Assembly (NCBI RefSeq): GCF_003581585.1
Contig: NZ_QXIR01000010.1
Span: 1-64,000, forward strand
Direction of reading: 5' to 3'
Origin: Bacillus salacetis
Lineage (GTDB): Bacteria > Bacillota > Bacilli > Bacillales > Bacillaceae_B
DNA: 64,000 nucleotides
Shown here: piece after piece, positions 33,858 to 42,768 of the stretch
How the letters are laid out: the number at the start of each line of letters is the position of its first letter
Position numbering within the stretch: the stretch's first letter is position 1
Program-made: the position numbers and the translations under genes
The notes under the pieces: generated by a model
What the model was told of the DNA's origin: nothing
The model's input: the letters and a program-made list of their open reading frames with translations, nothing else
Database searches by the model: none

Positions 33858-34502
33858 ATGACAATGGAAAATCAAACAACAGCCGTTTCGGAACAAAGTA
33901 TTTTTCATCATACAGGGAATAAAATCAAAACGGAAGATAGAGAGATTAATATTATTGCAAAAATGGAAGAACCACTAATTGTTGTCTTGGGAAATGTATT
34001 GAGCGATGAAGAATGTGACGCCTTGATAAAATTATCGAAGGATAAGATGAAGCGGTCGAAAATTGGGAACACAAGGGATGAAAATGAATTACGCACCAGC
34101 AGCAGTACTTTTATGGAAGAAAACGAAAGTGAGGTTGTCACAAGGGTCGAGAAGCGGATCTCTCAAATCATGAATATTCCATATGAACATGGTGAAGGGC
34201 TGCAGATGCTTAACTACAAAATCGGCCAGGAGTACAAAGCGCATTTTGATTTTTTCAAAAAAGCGGATAACCCTCGTATCAGCACCCTGGTTATGTACTT
34301 GAATGATGTAGAACTTGGAGGTGAAACATACTTCCCAAAATTAAAGTTTTCTGTTTCCCCCCAAAAAGGGATGGCTGTGTACTTTGAGTATTTTTATGAT
34401 AATCAGGAACTGAATGACTTGACCTTGCATGGAGGAGCCCCCGTAATTATCGGCGACAAATGGGCTGCTACCCAATGGATGAGAAGGAAACGTATTAAAT
34501 GA
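33858..34502 (+). CDS. 2OG-Fe(II) oxygenase, prolyl-4-hydroxylase-like, 214 aa
   Basis: The double-stranded beta-helix iron site is complete: His129 and Asp131 (HFDFF) and His191 (LHGG); Lys201 in GDKWAATQW is the 2-oxoglutarate ligand. The sequence is close in plan and length to the Bacillus anthracis prolyl-4-hydroxylase. It hydroxylates peptidyl proline in a 2OG- and O2-dependent reaction; a bacterial substrate (collagen-like protein or elongation factor) cannot be told from this window. Confidence 0.92.
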   Translation: MTMENQTTAVSEQSIFHHTGNKIKTEDREINIIAKMEEPLIVVLGNVLSDEECDALIKLSKDKMKRSKIGNTRDENELRTSSSTFMEENESEVVTRVEKRISQIMNIPYEHGEGLQMLNYKIGQEYKAHFDFFKKADNPRISTLVMYLNDVELGGETYFPKLKFSVSPQKGMAVYFEYFYDNQELNDLTLHGGAPVIIGDKWAATQWMRRKRIK

Positions 34503-34532
34503 ACGCCAGCAGTCTCTGCTGGTGTTTTTTAA
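34503..34532 (+). terminator. terminator of the 2OG oxygenase gene
   Basis: GCCAGCAG pairs with CTGCTGGT(G) around TCT and is followed by T6. Confidence 0.8.
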
Positions 34533-34626
34533 ACCCTTTCGTTACCGAAGAGTAATAAATATTTATTGATTATCAATAAATAATATTTTATTATTAAGTT
34601 AAACATTAATCTATGAGGTGATGTCA

Positions 34627-35103
34627 TTGCAACACAGTACCACACTTTTTCTTAAATCCGCATTGGGACTTATTGGATTGACTGTGCTGGCCTTATGTAT
34701 TTTCTGGCTTCCACAGCAGGCAGTTTACTTTGCAGAAATAGCACCGGAGTTCTCGCATTTACAATTTCCGGTCTTGTTTGGTATCTACTTGTCTGCTGCG
34801 CCATTCTTCTTTGCCCTCTGCCAAACGTATGTCCTTTTGAATTTGATTGAAAAGAACCAAACGTTCACTGGTGCATCCATTAAAGCATTAAACTACATAC
34901 TGAACTGCGCCCTGCTGATTGTGCTGCTGTTTTTGGCAGGTATCATTTATCTGATTTCCCAAAGCGCAGGACATCCGGGTATTCTCCTGTTGGGACTGAT
35001 CATAATATTTTCTTCATCAGTTATTGCCGTGTTTTCAGCAGTACTGCAAAAGTTATTAAAATCTGCCATCGTAATGAAAGCGGATAATGATTCCATCATT
35101 TGA
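34627..35103 (+). CDS. yoaS: DUF2975 membrane protein, YoaS-like, 158 aa
   Basis: Four membrane helices; the N-terminus STTLFLKSALGLIGLTVLAL and LPQQAVYFAEIAPEF closely resemble B. subtilis YoaS. I choose the TTG at 34627 because GAGGTG lies 7 bases upstream and the N-terminus then matches YoaS. In B. subtilis and relatives a Cro/CI-type regulator (YozG) normally follows; here the next 1.4 kb is the tandem array, so the partner is absent. Confidence 0.85.
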   Translation: MQHSTTLFLKSALGLIGLTVLALCIFWLPQQAVYFAEIAPEFSHLQFPVLFGIYLSAAPFFFALCQTYVLLNLIEKNQTFTGASIKALNYILNCALLIVLLFLAGIIYLISQSAGHPGILLLGLIIIFSSSVIAVFSAVLQKLLKSAIVMKADNDSII

Positions 35104-35189
35104 CTTTAATAGGTATTTAAGAGTGATATTCCTATTGAATTAGCCGGTAACCGGTTTACTTCAACCAAGATTATTCAAGCAGTTAAGGC

Positions 35190-36533
35190 TGCTTTATTGA
35201 GCGGGTGCCGGTCCGTTTTCGGGATTATAGGACTGGGCGATTCGATTTGTGCTGGTATATCGGCCTATTTGGGATTCATTGGGCCGGAGGGATTCAATTT
35301 TTGTTGGGATACCAGCGCATTTACCGGTTTATTTGGACAGGGAGATTCCATTTACGAGGAGACGCCGGCCCATTTACGGGGTTATTGGGCCAATGAGATT
35401 CCGGTTGCGACGGCATCCCGGACCATTTAAGGGGTTAATGGGCCAAGGAGATTCCGTTTACAACGAGATCCCGGACCATTTAGCGGGTTATTGGGCCAGG
35501 GGATTCCGGTTGCGACGGCATCCCGGACCATTTAAGGGGTTAATGGGCCAAGGAGATTCCGGTTGCGACGAGATCCCGGACCATTTAAGTGGTTATTGGG
35601 CCAATGAGATTCCGGTTGCGAAGAAATCCCGGCTCATTTACGGGGGTATTGGGCCAAGGAGATTCCGGTTACGACGAGATCCCGGCCCATTTAGCGGGTT
35701 ATTGGGCAAGGGGATTCCGGTTGCGACGGCATCCCGGACCATTTAAGGGGTTAATGGGCCAAGGAGATTCCGGTTGCAAAGAGATGCCGGCCCATTTACG
35801 GGGTTATTGGGCCAAGGAGATTCCGGTTGCGAAGAGATGCTGGCCCATTTACAAGGTTAATGGGCCAAGGAGATTCCGGTTGCGAAGAGATACTGGCCCA
35901 TTTACAAGGTTAATGGGCCAATGAAATTCCGGTTGCAAAGAGATCCCGGCCCATTTAGCGGGTTATTGGGCCAAGGAGATTCCGGTTGCAAAGAGATCCC
36001 GGACCATTTAAGGTGTTATTGGGCCAAGGGGATTCCGGTTGCGACGGCACCCCGGCCCATTTAAGTGGTTAATGGGCCATGGAGATTCCGTTTGCGAAGA
36101 GATACTGGCCCATTTAGCGGGTTATTGGGCCAGGGAGATCCCGGTTGCAAAGAGATCCCGGACCATTTAAGGTGTTATTGGGCCAAGGGGATTCCGGTTG
36201 CGACGGCACCCCGGCCCATTTAAGTGGTTAATGGGCCAAGGAGATTCCGATTGCGAAGAGATACTGGCCCATTTACAAGGTTAATGGGCCAAGGAGATTC
36301 CGGTTGGGACGGCACCCCGGCCAATTTAGCGGGTTATTGGGCCAGGGAGATCCCAATTTCAAAGAGATACTGGCCCATTTAAAATGGTTAATGGGCCAAT
36401 GAGATTCCGTTTACGACGAAATCCCGCCATTTACGGGGTTATTAGGCCAATGAGATTCCGGTTATAAGGAGATACTGGCCCATTTACGGGGTTATTGGGC
36501 CAGGGAGATCCCGATTGCAAAGAGATCCCGGCC
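35190..36533. repeat. 53-bp periodic inverted-repeat array 3 (about 25 units, 1.34 kb)
   Basis: The GGGCC landmark recurs at 53-bp steps almost without exception, for example 35601, 35654, 35812, 35865, 35918, 35971, 36024, 36077, 36130, 36183 and 36236. A unit contains GGCCCATT, a 9-nt centre (TACAAGGTT, TACGGGGTT, TAGCGGGTT), AATGGGCC or ATTGGGCC, then a linker with a direct repeat GAGATTCCGG / GAGATCCCGG 17 bp apart. The first three or four units (35190-35390) are degenerate. 53 is not a multiple of 3, so it is not a repeat protein. Confidence 0.9.
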
Positions 36534-36587
36534 ATGTTCATCTTGTTTCAGACAGTTAGGGATTGCAATACAATAAAGGGGAATTCA

Positions 36588-36698
36588 ATGAATAGAAAAA
36601 TAGGTGTTTTCCTGATCATGATGTTCGGTTTCCTCATCTGGCTGTTCTTTGCCGTCTATTTCTCTTCCGGAGCGAGTGGTGGTCTGTTATGGAAGTAA
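36588..36698 (+). CDS. membrane micro-protein, 36 aa
   Basis: The frame MNRKIGVFLIMMFGFLIWLF then FAVYFSSGASGGLLWK gives one membrane helix. AAAGGGGAATTCA precedes the ATG. It overlaps the next small gene by 10 bp, so the two are coupled. It begins about 50 bp after array 3. No family recognised. Confidence 0.65.
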   Translation: MNRKIGVFLIMMFGFLIWLFFAVYFSSGASGGLLWK

Positions 36699-36811
36699 GT
36701 CAAAGAAACGATGATACTATTATTACTGGTGTGTCAATGAGGAGAGTACTCATTGGCATTATCACTTTTATTTTTGCCGGAATATTGCTGTACCAAGTAA
36801 TCAAGGAATGA
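36689..36811 (+). CDS. membrane micro-protein, 40 aa
   Basis: The frame MEVSQRNDDTIITGVSMRRV then LIGIITFIFAGILLYQVIKE is hydrophilic at the N-terminus with one C-terminal helix. Its ATG lies within the end of the 36-aa frame, with no separate strong site, suggesting translational coupling. A methyltransferase gene follows at 36838. Confidence 0.55.
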   Translation: MEVSQRNDDTIITGVSMRRVLIGIITFIFAGILLYQVIKE

Positions 36812-36837
36812 TCATTCCTGCTGAAGGAGGATTTTAG

Positions 36838-37599
36838 ATGACGAAGCAAAGCATACAAAATAAAAAAGCATGGGAACACAATGCCTATGATTTTTGGGTA
36901 AAAAAATACGGAGAGCCATCAAAGCTTGCTGAAGCAATCAGTAAAAATCCCTCTGCATATTTAAAAAAGCATCAAGCCCATTTTAGGCAAGTGGAAGGAA
37001 AAAGTATCGCAAACATCTGCGGTTCGAACGGCAGAAAGGCTGTTCCATTAGCCCTGATGGGAGCAAAAGTCTCTGTTTTCGATATTTCCAATGAAAATAA
37101 AATGTATGCTTTGGAATTGGCTGATTTTGCAGGTGTCTCGATTGATTATATAGTAACTGATGTGCTGGAAATTGACCGGCAATTATACAGCAATTCTTTC
37201 GAGATATTGTACCTTGAAGGGGGGATTCTGCATTATTTTTCAGATATTAATAAACTGACGTCGATTCTTAGTGATCTATTGATCCCTGGCGGAACATTGG
37301 TCCTTAGTGACTTTCATCCCATTAAAAGATGTTTGACTGAAATTCCGGGAGAAACTCACTATCGAATGGAACCCGCTTATTTTGACCAGCCCCTTCACAC
37401 TGGTGAAGTTGCCTTTAAAAAATTCTTTGCCCCCTCCCAATCAGAGGATTTTCCGGAGGTTTTAGTGAAGCCGCACACACTAAGTGAAATTTTGAATGCC
37501 GTCATTCAATCTGGGCTTACAATTAGACAATTCGAAGAACACCCGGGATGGAATGGTGAAAATATCCCATGGGAATATACATTGATCGCTGAAAAGTGA
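36838..37599 (+). CDS. class I SAM-dependent methyltransferase, 253 aa
   Basis: Motif I is modified: SIANICGSNGRKAVPLALMGAKVSVFDIS (about 56-84) replaces the usual DxGxGxG, as in a known subgroup of Bacillus methyltransferases. LYLEGGILHYFSDINKL and PGGTLVLSDFHPI fit later motifs. AAGGAGG lies 8 bases before the ATG. Substrate unknown. Confidence 0.88.
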   Translation: MTKQSIQNKKAWEHNAYDFWVKKYGEPSKLAEAISKNPSAYLKKHQAHFRQVEGKSIANICGSNGRKAVPLALMGAKVSVFDISNENKMYALELADFAGVSIDYIVTDVLEIDRQLYSNSFEILYLEGGILHYFSDINKLTSILSDLLIPGGTLVLSDFHPIKRCLTEIPGETHYRMEPAYFDQPLHTGEVAFKKFFAPSQSEDFPEVLVKPHTLSEILNAVIQSGLTIRQFEEHPGWNGENIPWEYTLIAEK

Positions 37600-37610
37600 A
37601 AGGCAGCCGG

Positions 37611-38369
37611 TCACTTAATTAAGATGATTTGCTCCCTTTCTTCACTATGTTTATATGCCTCTGCTATTCCCATTGCATCAACATCTGTCTTTTTTACCTT
37701 TTTATATAGAAGCCCCGCATGGAATGGGCTGGTAAAGGGTGAAGGCTCCACCGTTACCTCATCAGAACTCAGCCATCGGGCATTGAGTTGGTAACCCTTA
37801 CCATGAAACATCTCAGTGTTCTTGAAACCATTTTTAAACCAGGGATGTTCCTTATCCTTTTTGGCTCCCGGTTCATTCAGGCACAGATAGAGTGATAGAT
37901 TGTCAGAGTATTGAAGTAAGCGGAAATGCTGCTGAAGCAACGTCACATCAATAGCCGGAAACTGTTTTCTAATCTTTGACTGTCTTTTCGTTTCTTCCTT
38001 TAAGAACTGAATACAATCTTTGTCAGTTGACTGCGAAAAAAAGGAACAAAAGTGCATGCTGCAAAGAAGGGCAGCATAAGCATTACATTCCTCAATCTCA
38101 TCCAGACCGATCTTATAAAAGGCCAGTTTAGGAAGGAGTGGATAATCAGAGAAAGCAAAAGGGATATCCGAACGGTCATTCCAAATCGGAGTATCATCCA
38201 AGCCAATCCAGCTGCGGTCATGTTGATATGCTGCATAAATGACATCCTCAATTGACTCCCCAGAAGTTATTAATCCTGTATTGAAGTGTTTTATTATTTC
38301 ACCTGATATATGAGCGTGGTCATGCTGTTTAATCATTATATAGGACTCAGTTGTTTCACGTATGATCAT
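37611..38369 (-). CDS. DUF3891 protein, 252 aa
   Basis: MIIRETTESYIMIKQHDHAHISGEI and AAYQHDRSWIGLDDTP match the start of DUF3891, a conserved all-helical family with several His/Asp residues reminiscent of HD-like metal sites (QHDHAH, YQHDRSW). GAGGTGG precedes the ATG at 38369. It is convergent with the methyltransferase gene, with an 11-bp gap. Biochemical role unknown. Confidence 0.85.
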   Translation of the reverse strand: MIIRETTESYIMIKQHDHAHISGEIIKHFNTGLITSGESIEDVIYAAYQHDRSWIGLDDTPIWNDRSDIPFAFSDYPLLPKLAFYKIGLDEIEECNAYAALLCSMHFCSFFSQSTDKDCIQFLKEETKRQSKIRKQFPAIDVTLLQQHFRLLQYSDNLSLYLCLNEPGAKKDKEHPWFKNGFKNTEMFHGKGYQLNARWLSSDEVTVEPSPFTSPFHAGLLYKKVKKTDVDAMGIAEAYKHSEEREQIILIK

Positions 38370-38646
38370 GGCTTGCCACCTCTTCTTCAATGGTTTCTTT
38401 TTAAAAATTGTATCATATTCAAAAGTTACAGAGAATTTTTATGATAATGAAGTTTGTCCAGAAAGGTAGTGGATGAGTTGTAAGCAGCTTTCTAAATCAG
38501 ATATTCGGGGTACAGCAAATTTAACTAAATCAAGGCAGAAAATGAACCAGGGTTTCGCAGGGCATAATTTAATGGACGCCGAAAAAGTCATTTGATGAGA
38601 TAAGATTGCTAAGTATAGCATACGCTTTTTAGGTTAATTAAGAGGA
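38370..38646. other. intergenic region, no gene seen
   Basis: Upstream region of the DUF3891 gene and downstream region of the 220-aa gene; no convincing coding sequence or consensus promoter. Confidence 0.45.
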
Positions 38647-38676
38647 AAAACGACTCTCACACTGTGAGGTCGTTTT
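38647..38676. terminator. bidirectional terminator
   Basis: AAAACGAC-T-CTCAC pairs with GTGAG-GTCGTTTT, with one unpaired base. Confidence 0.8.
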
Positions 38677-38683
38677 CAGTTTA

Positions 38684-39346
38684 TTAGTTAAAGACACTCT
38701 CATAACCATGTTCCTGAACCCAGTATGTAAGGCTGCCATCTTCATTTACTTGATATTTGATATCTGCTTTCTGTAGTCCAGCTATCAGGTTAGATCTCAA
38801 TTTACTAAGTTCAAGGTTGCTTTCATTTATATAGGCGGTGATGATATCTTGACGGTATGTATTAGTTTGAGCAGCTGTTAGTAAATATTCTACAGAAACC
38901 TTGTGCAAAGTGATTGTATCCATAGTGGACTCATGAAAAGCCCTGAACTCCCTTGGTGGGTCTATATCTCTCAATAAATCGTAATTGTTTTGAATGTTGG
39001 TATGGGTTTCTATAATTTTAGGCAGCAGGGGAGCCAGGCTGCTGTCCTGGTTTCTATTGAACTGATGAATCATTTGTTTCAACCCCATATCAGCTGCAAT
39101 AAAGTATTGATCACGTTCCTGAAGGTAATTTCTAATCTTTTGGTCATGCGCTATTTGAAATTCATTGTAAACCTTTGTAATCAAACCGCTTGCCATAAGT
39201 GCTGCTAAGATAAAAATCACCTTTCCAAAAGACCTTTTTTTCTTTTTACCATTAAAGCTATTATATTTCGAATCGTACCATGAGTGCCCTTCCTTATTAA
39301 GTAAGGTCATTTCTCTCTTAAAATTCTTCTGTACAGGGGTAGCCAT
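38684..39346 (-). CDS. membrane-anchored hypothetical protein, 220 aa
   Basis: An N-terminal cytoplasmic, basic stretch (NGKKKKRSFGK) precedes one membrane helix (about 43-60, VIFILAALMASGLITKVY) and a large helical extracellular domain of about 160 residues. AAGGAGG lies 6 bases before the ATG. It is a single gene with its own terminator. No family recognised; topology suggests a surface sensor- or scaffold-like protein. Confidence 0.82.
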   Translation of the reverse strand: MATPVQKNFKREMTLLNKEGHSWYDSKYNSFNGKKKKRSFGKVIFILAALMASGLITKVYNEFQIAHDQKIRNYLQERDQYFIAADMGLKQMIHQFNRNQDSSLAPLLPKIIETHTNIQNNYDLLRDIDPPREFRAFHESTMDTITLHKVSVEYLLTAAQTNTYRQDIITAYINESNLELSKLRSNLIAGLQKADIKYQVNEDGSLTYWVQEHGYESVFN

Positions 39347-39587
39347 CTTTTCCTCCTTAAGATTTACTTCTTATATTCTACCAAAATAATACATTTATTT
39401 ACATAAAATCTGCATTAATTCTCCATAAATTTGTAAGCTATCCAATATGATCTGAAAAAGAAGATTTTCCAGAGCACGTCTGTAAGATGGAATGAAAAGA
39501 GATATTCTTATTTCCTGAAAGAAATTATTATATGAAAACATCCTTTTTTAAAAAGGAAGATTATTAGTTTTTAGATAAATTTGAATA

Positions 39588-39617
39588 TTGAAAACCTCTG
39601 TGCCATAATAATAATAC
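39588..39617 (+). promoter_or_regulatory. candidate sigma-A promoter of the hydroxyacid oxidase gene
   Basis: TTGAAA and TAATAC are separated by 18 bp, about 25-50 bp before the GTG start at 39642. Confidence 0.45.
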
Positions 39618-39641
39618 TTATGAATACTGGGGTGATATATC

Positions 39642-40778
39642 GTGAAAGCGGTGGAGAAGAAAAGCGGTGACAGGCACCTTTCCATCAATGAATGGGAGAA
39701 TGAAGCGAAAGGCATCATTTCCAAAAAAGCCTTTGATTACATAGCAAGGGGTTCAGGCGAAGAATCGACTTTACACTCTAATAGAGCGGCCTTTTCAGAT
39801 TATCAGATCTCTCATCGGGTCTTGCGTGATGTTTCCAAAATCGATACAGGCATGACTTTGTTTGGACAAACCATTTCATCTCCAATGCTATTTGCACCAA
39901 TCGGTGTCCAGACGATCGCTCACCCGCAAGGTGAACTGGCGTCATCACGGGCTGCAGCTTCAATGAATCTCCCATTTGTGTTAAGTACGGTTTCCTCATA
40001 CTCGATGGAAGAGGTTGCCGGGCAAATGAAAGAATCTTCCAGATGGTTTCAGCTCTATTATTCAGGAAATGAATTGGTTGCCGAGAGTATGATCAAAAGA
40101 GCTGAATCATCAGGATACTCAGCTATTGTCCTTACAGTAGATACGCCGATTATGGGGTTCAGGGAGAGCGATCATATCAATAATTATTCACCGATTGGTG
40201 AGGGAAGCGGTAGCGGGAATTATTTTACCGATCCCATTTTCCAAAACCTGTTAGAGAAACCAATCATGGAAGATAGAGAGATGGCCTTAAAAAAGCAGAA
40301 AGAACTTTTTGAAAATCCCTCAGTAACCTGGGAGGCCATTCATAGAATTCGCCAATATACTGACCTTCCGATTCTCTTAAAGGGTATTGTTCACCCGGAA
40401 GATGCCAAATTGGCACTGGATTACAAGGTGGATGGATTGATTGTATCCAATCATGGAGGCAGGCAGTTGGACCATGGTGTTGCAACACTTGATGTATTGG
40501 AAGGCATTTGCGACGTCGTGAAAGGAGAGCTGCCTGTGTTGCTGGACAGCGGGGTCCGCCGCGGCAGCGATGTCTTTAAAGCACTGGCACTGGGTGCTTG
40601 TGCAGTGTTGATCGGCCGCCCGTTTATGTATGGTCTCGCACTTGGAGGGGAAGACGGCGTCATGAAAGTAATGGAGCAAATACAGAATGAGTTCGAAGTT
40701 ACAATGGCATTGGCTGGTACTTCGACTATCAGTGAAATAAATAAAACTTACCTTGTTCCAAAAAAACCAAACAAATAA
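39642..40778 (+). CDS. FMN-dependent alpha-hydroxyacid oxidase (lactate oxidase-type), 378 aa
   Basis: A TIM-barrel FMN enzyme. The active-site signature SNHGGRQLDH has catalytic His271 and Arg274; other conserved parts are FAPIGVQ (84-90), WFQLYYSG (135-142), LTVDTPIMGFRESD, LLKGI and VLLDSGVRRGSDVFKALALGA. The GTG start follows TGGGGTG. It oxidises L-lactate or a related 2-hydroxyacid. Oxidase, monooxygenase and dehydrogenase members share these motifs, so the acceptor is not certain. Confidence 0.92.
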   Translation: MKAVEKKSGDRHLSINEWENEAKGIISKKAFDYIARGSGEESTLHSNRAAFSDYQISHRVLRDVSKIDTGMTLFGQTISSPMLFAPIGVQTIAHPQGELASSRAAASMNLPFVLSTVSSYSMEEVAGQMKESSRWFQLYYSGNELVAESMIKRAESSGYSAIVLTVDTPIMGFRESDHINNYSPIGEGSGSGNYFTDPIFQNLLEKPIMEDREMALKKQKELFENPSVTWEAIHRIRQYTDLPILLKGIVHPEDAKLALDYKVDGLIVSNHGGRQLDHGVATLDVLEGICDVVKGELPVLLDSGVRRGSDVFKALALGACAVLIGRPFMYGLALGGEDGVMKVMEQIQNEFEVTMALAGTSTISEINKTYLVPKKPNK

Positions 40779-40847
40779 TCTGCAAGTAATAAGGATGTGA
40801 ATATTAAACAAGTAATAGGACGATGACAATCGGAATATGTACAAAGA

Positions 40848-40897
40848 GCTCCCTATTATAGACGTCGATTTCGTCTTTGATAGGAGGGCTTTTTTAT
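40848..40897 (+). terminator. terminator of the hydroxyacid oxidase gene
   Basis: AGCTCCCTAT pairs with ATAGGAGGGCT, with an inner GACG/CGTC stem, followed by T5. Confidence 0.7.
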
Positions 40898-41315
40898 TCA
40901 GCTTGTGATTCGATCCCGAATAAATGGAGTTATGACATCACCAAATTGTTATAAAATAAAACGCTTGATAACTGGAAGTTCTTTATGTAATCACTTGGTT
41001 GGTTATGGATGGTTGGATGCTCAAAACTCCAGGGTTTCTTGATATACACCCGGTCATAGGCAGAAATCTTTTCCAAAACAAGGGTAATCCCCGCATAATC
41101 CCCTTGTTATAGTCAAACAGCTTCACCATAATTGGGTATTTGGTATTGGCCAACACCTTCTTTAACACACAATAATTCACACTTCATGACCAGGAGATAA
41201 ATGAGTACCATCTCCCAAAAGGATGTTTTAATTAACAAAACTATATACAATCTTTATATGTTACAACATACCCTTCAGGACAACACAGGCTTTTCAATAA
41301 TCCAAGATTCTTTCT
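40898..41315. other. intergenic region with one strong hairpin, no gene accepted
   Basis: AACAAGGG and CCCCTTGTT near 41075-41110 flank a short inverted segment. A 65-codon minus-strand frame (41180-40983) lacks a ribosome binding site and is not accepted. Confidence 0.4.
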
Positions 41316-41344
41316 TTGACAGGATCCGTAAACCCTTGTATGAT
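41316..41344 (+). promoter_or_regulatory. consensus sigma-A promoter of the YeeE/TsuA gene
   Basis: TTGACA (41316-41321), a 17-bp spacer, and TATGAT (41339-41344). The predicted leader is about 37 nt before the start at 41388. Confidence 0.8.
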
Positions 41345-41387
41345 GTGTAAAGTAATTCCGAGTAAAACTATCAGGAAAGGGTGTTTG

Positions 41388-42644
41388 ATGATGGCAAGTA
41401 CAAGAGTTCAGCCTGTCAACGATGCGAAGGATCCTGTTCCTCGTTCAGATACAGATTTAAACAGCCCGCAAATGCCATTGATTTATGGCGGTTTGATTGC
41501 CGGGGCAATTCTATTGATATACTTATTGAACACCCAAGCTCCAGCACAGCCTTTATTACTGGTGCTGGGGTTAGGATTGGGTTACACGTTATTTCATGCA
41601 CGCTTTGGTTTCACGTCAGCTTTCCGCCGCTTCATGTCAGTCGGAAATGGCCAGGCTTTACGGTCGCATATGCTGATGCTTGGAATCGCCGTTACACTAT
41701 TTGCGCCGATTCTTGCTTTTGGGATATCATTCTTCTATGGACCAGTTAATGGATATGTTTCTCCTGTTGGTGTCAGCCTGGTTGTTGGAGCTTTTATGTT
41801 CGGTATCGGGATGCAGCTTGGCGGAGGTTGTGCTTCAGGAACGCTTTATGCAGTTGGCGGCGGCCGCTCGGTAATGTTCATTACACTTCTGTTCTTCATG
41901 GGTGCTACAGTCGGTGCTGCCCATCTGCCGTTCTGGACAGAAGACCTTCCTTCATTTGAACCCATTTCATTGGCAACTTCAACAGGTTTAGGTTATGGGG
42001 GGGCATGGATCCTCTCCATTGCACTGTTTGCCTTGATTGCTTGGGTATCTCTTGTAATAGAGAAAAAGAGAAAATCACCAAAAATGGCTCCGGTTCCTTC
42101 TACTACAGGATGGAAACGGATCTTCCGCGGTTCTTGGCCATTATTCGCCGCAGCAATCGCATTAGCAGTTTTGAATGCCTTGACACTTATGACCCGCGGG
42201 GCTCCTTGGGGGATTACTTCCGCCTTTGCTCTTTGGGGTTCGAAAGCTGCCCAGTTCTTTGGTATGGATGTTGCTGGCTGGGGCTACTGGCAGGGAGCCA
42301 ATGCAGCTGCACTGCAGTCTTCGATATTTGCTGATTCAACTACTGTATTGAACTTCGGTGTCATTCTTGGGGCTTTCCTTGCGTCAGCTGCAGGCGGGCT
42401 GTTCAAATTTTCAAGAGTCACAGGAAAAAATGCAGCTGCTTCAGTCATCGGCGGACTGCTGATGGGATATGGAGCACGGCTTGCATTCGGCTGTAATATC
42501 GGTGCCTACTTCGGTGGGATTGCATCATTCAGCCTGCACGGTTATATTTGGGGTATCCTTGCGATGGCCGGTACGTTTGTTGCTTTATATCTGAGACCAT
42601 TGTTTGGTCTGTCAGTTCCAAAACCTAAAGATACATTCTGTTAA
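41388..42644 (+). CDS. YeeE/YedE (TsuA-type) sulfur-compound transporter, 418 aa
   Basis: About ten membrane segments with the duplicated YeeE/YedE pattern. The conserved cysteine motifs are present: FGIGMQLGGGCASGTLY (first half) and ARLAFGCNIGAYFGGI (second half), the residues that relay thiosulfate in TsuA structures. AAAGGG precedes the ATG. The usual TusA/TsuB sulfur-carrier partner is not adjacent. It probably imports thiosulfate or a related sulfur compound. Confidence 0.88.
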   Translation: MMASTRVQPVNDAKDPVPRSDTDLNSPQMPLIYGGLIAGAILLIYLLNTQAPAQPLLLVLGLGLGYTLFHARFGFTSAFRRFMSVGNGQALRSHMLMLGIAVTLFAPILAFGISFFYGPVNGYVSPVGVSLVVGAFMFGIGMQLGGGCASGTLYAVGGGRSVMFITLLFFMGATVGAAHLPFWTEDLPSFEPISLATSTGLGYGGAWILSIALFALIAWVSLVIEKKRKSPKMAPVPSTTGWKRIFRGSWPLFAAAIALAVLNALTLMTRGAPWGITSAFALWGSKAAQFFGMDVAGWGYWQGANAAALQSSIFADSTTVLNFGVILGAFLASAAGGLFKFSRVTGKNAAASVIGGLLMGYGARLAFGCNIGAYFGGIASFSLHGYIWGILAMAGTFVALYLRPLFGLSVPKPKDTFC

Positions 42645-42646
42645 AA

Positions 42647-42695
42647 TATGCAGTTCTGTTAAGAGGAAAACTCTTGGCAGAACTGCATATTTTTG
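42647..42695 (+). terminator. terminator of the YeeE/TsuA gene
   Basis: ATATGCAGTTCTG pairs over 13 bp with CAGAACTGCATAT, with an inner AAGAG/CTCTT stem, followed by T5. Confidence 0.85.
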
Positions 42696-42768
42696 ATTGA
42701 ATATACAGAACATTTGTTCTATAATGGAGGTGTAGGAAAAAAAAACAATTACTTTTAAGGAGATTGAC

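Noticed and set aside
35249-35746. 165-codon open frame inside array 3 as a repeat protein
   Set aside because: The repeat unit is 53 bp, so each unit shifts frame; the open frames arise from lack of stops in a GC-richer repeat and have no ribosome binding site.
40983-41180. 65-codon minus-strand frame
   Set aside because: No ribosome binding site and no family resemblance; left as intergenic.
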